A stretch of DNA of 6,952 nt from the NCBI GenBank assembly GCA_030624355.1, contig JAUXKG010000130.1:1-6952 (forward strand). The letters run 5' to 3'. This DNA is from Acidobacteriota bacterium (GTDB lineage Bacteria > Acidobacteriota > UBA6911 > RPQK01 > JADFOI01). How positions within the stretch are numbered: the stretch's first letter is position 1; each line of letters opens with the position of its first letter. The position numbers were made by a program, and so were the translations under genes. The notes below the pieces were generated by a model, which searched no databases, was not told the origin of the DNA, and saw only the letters and a program-made list of their open reading frames with translations. Positions 6,404 through 6,952 of this stretch are shown here, piece after piece.

Positions 6404-6788
6404 GATTCGTTTTAACCTCCGATTTTGATATCAACTTTTCTGTATCAGACCGGTTGTCGTCCTCGACCAAGCTCTCGAGCGTCGGACTGTGTGACCCTTT
6501 CTTCTTCTCTCCACTTCCTCGGTCCAGGACAAGCTCGCCAGTTCGATGGATTTCGCGAATTCCGTAAACCCGCATGTTCTGCAAGAAAGCATCAATCTTC
6601 TCGGACTGTCCAGTCACTTCAAAAATATAGCTGTTCGGACTCACATCGATCACTCGAGCCCGGAAGACCTCAGAGAGAGTCAGAACTTCTGCTCGCTGAC
6701 TTTCGTTGACAGCTACCCGGACCAATCCCATCTCTCGCAGCACATGCTGAGAAGGATCATAGGGAATAACCTTGACTATATCGATCAA
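6396..6788 (-). CDS. ilvN: Acetolactate synthase small (regulatory) subunit, 3' part of the gene
   Basis: Regulatory subunit of acetohydroxyacid synthase, which stimulates the IlvB catalytic subunit and mediates branched-chain amino acid feedback. The longest ORF with an allowed start begins at TTG 6788 and gives 130 residues: LIDIVKVIPYDPSQHVLREMGLVRVA, then the C-terminal ALS small-subunit domain to about residue 87 (GIREIHRTGELVLDRG). The family normally has another ~70 residues upstream (an ACT domain). The frame remains readable and family-like upstream of TTG 6788 (TDERGFEQVVKQLNKL, 6830-6786), so this TTG is not the biological start. The C-terminal ~40 residues after VLDRG are a charged, Ser-rich tail that most IlvN proteins lack. 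The 3' end overlaps ilvC by 8 nt. ilvB should lie just past the right edge. Confidence 0.93.
   Translation of the reverse strand: MIDIVKVIPYDPSQHVLREMGLVRVAVNESQRAEVLTLSEVFRARVIDVSPNSYIFEVTGQSEKIDAFLQNMRVYGIREIHRTGELVLDRGSGEKKKGSHSPTLESLVEDDNRSDTEKLISKSEVKTNHG
6416..6420 (-). promoter_or_regulatory. Ribosome binding site of ilvC
   Basis: GGAGG on the minus strand (CCTCC on plus), inside the coding end of ilvN and 12 nt before the ilvC ATG. The spacing is a little long but this is the strongest Shine-Dalgarno sequence in the window. It lets ilvC be translated independently despite the overlap. Confidence 0.7.
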
Positions 6789-6952
6789 CTTGTTCAGTTG
6801 CTTAACAACCTGCTCAAATCCACGCTCATCTGTCTTGGTTGTCAGGTTATTGCGTTAGAGTGTTGAGTCCTGGGTGGGTGCGTGATTGTGTCTCTCGTTG
6901 TTGTATACTGTCTGACTAAACAGTCCGTCCACCCGTGCCTTTACGCCGGCTT
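6789..6952 (-). pseudogene. ilvN: N-terminal coding region of ilvN, interrupted by an in-frame TAA (damaged or mis-sequenced)
   Basis: Continuing the ilvN frame upstream gives GVKARVDGLFSQTVYN (6947-6900), then NERH, NHAPTQDSTL (6887-6858), a TAA at 6857-6855, and RNNLTTKTDERGFEQVVKQL. From memory of the family, an IlvN ACT domain reads roughly GVLARVAGLFSRRGYN, then IES, then LTVAPTxDxTLSRMT. The two line up residue for residue without a gap, with the stop falling on the usual Ser. So this is ilvN in the right frame carrying a nonsense codon and many non-conservative changes, not a separate gene. Either the gene is decaying or the window edge has sequence errors; the clustering at the edge favours errors. 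The true start codon lies beyond 6952. Confidence 0.7.

Noticed and set aside
6855..6857. Programmed readthrough or recoding of the ilvN TAA
   Set aside because: No recoding signal is visible, neighbouring residues are also abnormal, and the other genes in the window use ordinary stops.
6546..6866. Plus-strand 106-codon ORF over ilvN
   Set aside because: Opposite recognisable IlvN sequence and crossing the damaged region; no independent support.
6846..6911. Template-repeat-like segment of a diversity-generating retroelement, suggested by the run of AAC/AAT/CAC codons
   Set aside because: There is no reverse transcriptase, no second copy in the window, and the segment aligns with IlvN in frame; sequence error or gene decay explains it more simply.

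Overview
The window looks like ordinary bacterial chromosome, roughly half G+C by eye, carrying housekeeping and biosynthetic genes. There is no sign of phage, transposon, CRISPR or plasmid DNA. A threonine-independent isoleucine cluster (ilvN-ilvC-cimA) and a metal-competent PHP domain on DnaE fit a non-enterobacterial lineage such as Acidobacteriota or a deltaproteobacterial group. The sequence alone does not fix the phylum. The right edge may be the end of a draft or metagenomic contig, because the coding quality collapses over the last ~110 bases.

Left block (1-2144, minus strand): guaA (GMP synthase) is followed 24-33 nt downstream by the 5' part of dnaE (DNA polymerase III alpha), which runs off the left edge. 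A divergent intergenic region (2145-2315) holds a good extended -10 promoter candidate for guaA and a pair of imperfect 14-bp direct repeats in its leader.

Middle block (2316-3765, plus strand): uppP (undecaprenyl-diphosphatase, cell-wall lipid carrier recycling) is overlapped by 106 nt in another frame by an unrecognised ORF. That ORF appears to encode an exported, charged, helical protein. Both point into a rho-independent hairpin at 3736-3765. The same hairpin also ends the convergent operon from the right, so it probably works in both directions.

Right block (3764-6952, minus strand): ilvN, ilvC and cimA are packed tightly (8-nt overlap, then a 6-nt gap), with ilvB expected beyond the edge. 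CimA makes citramalate from pyruvate and acetyl-CoA, which leads to 2-oxobutyrate. IlvBN condenses 2-oxobutyrate or pyruvate, and IlvC carries out the next reduction-isomerisation. The operon therefore covers entry into isoleucine synthesis without threonine deaminase, plus the shared valine/leucine steps.

No clearly new system is visible. The points most worth a second look are the damaged N-terminal half of ilvN, where family-like reading continues in frame through a TAA, the large uppP/ORF overlap, and a His in place of the usual Arg in the IlvC cofactor loop.
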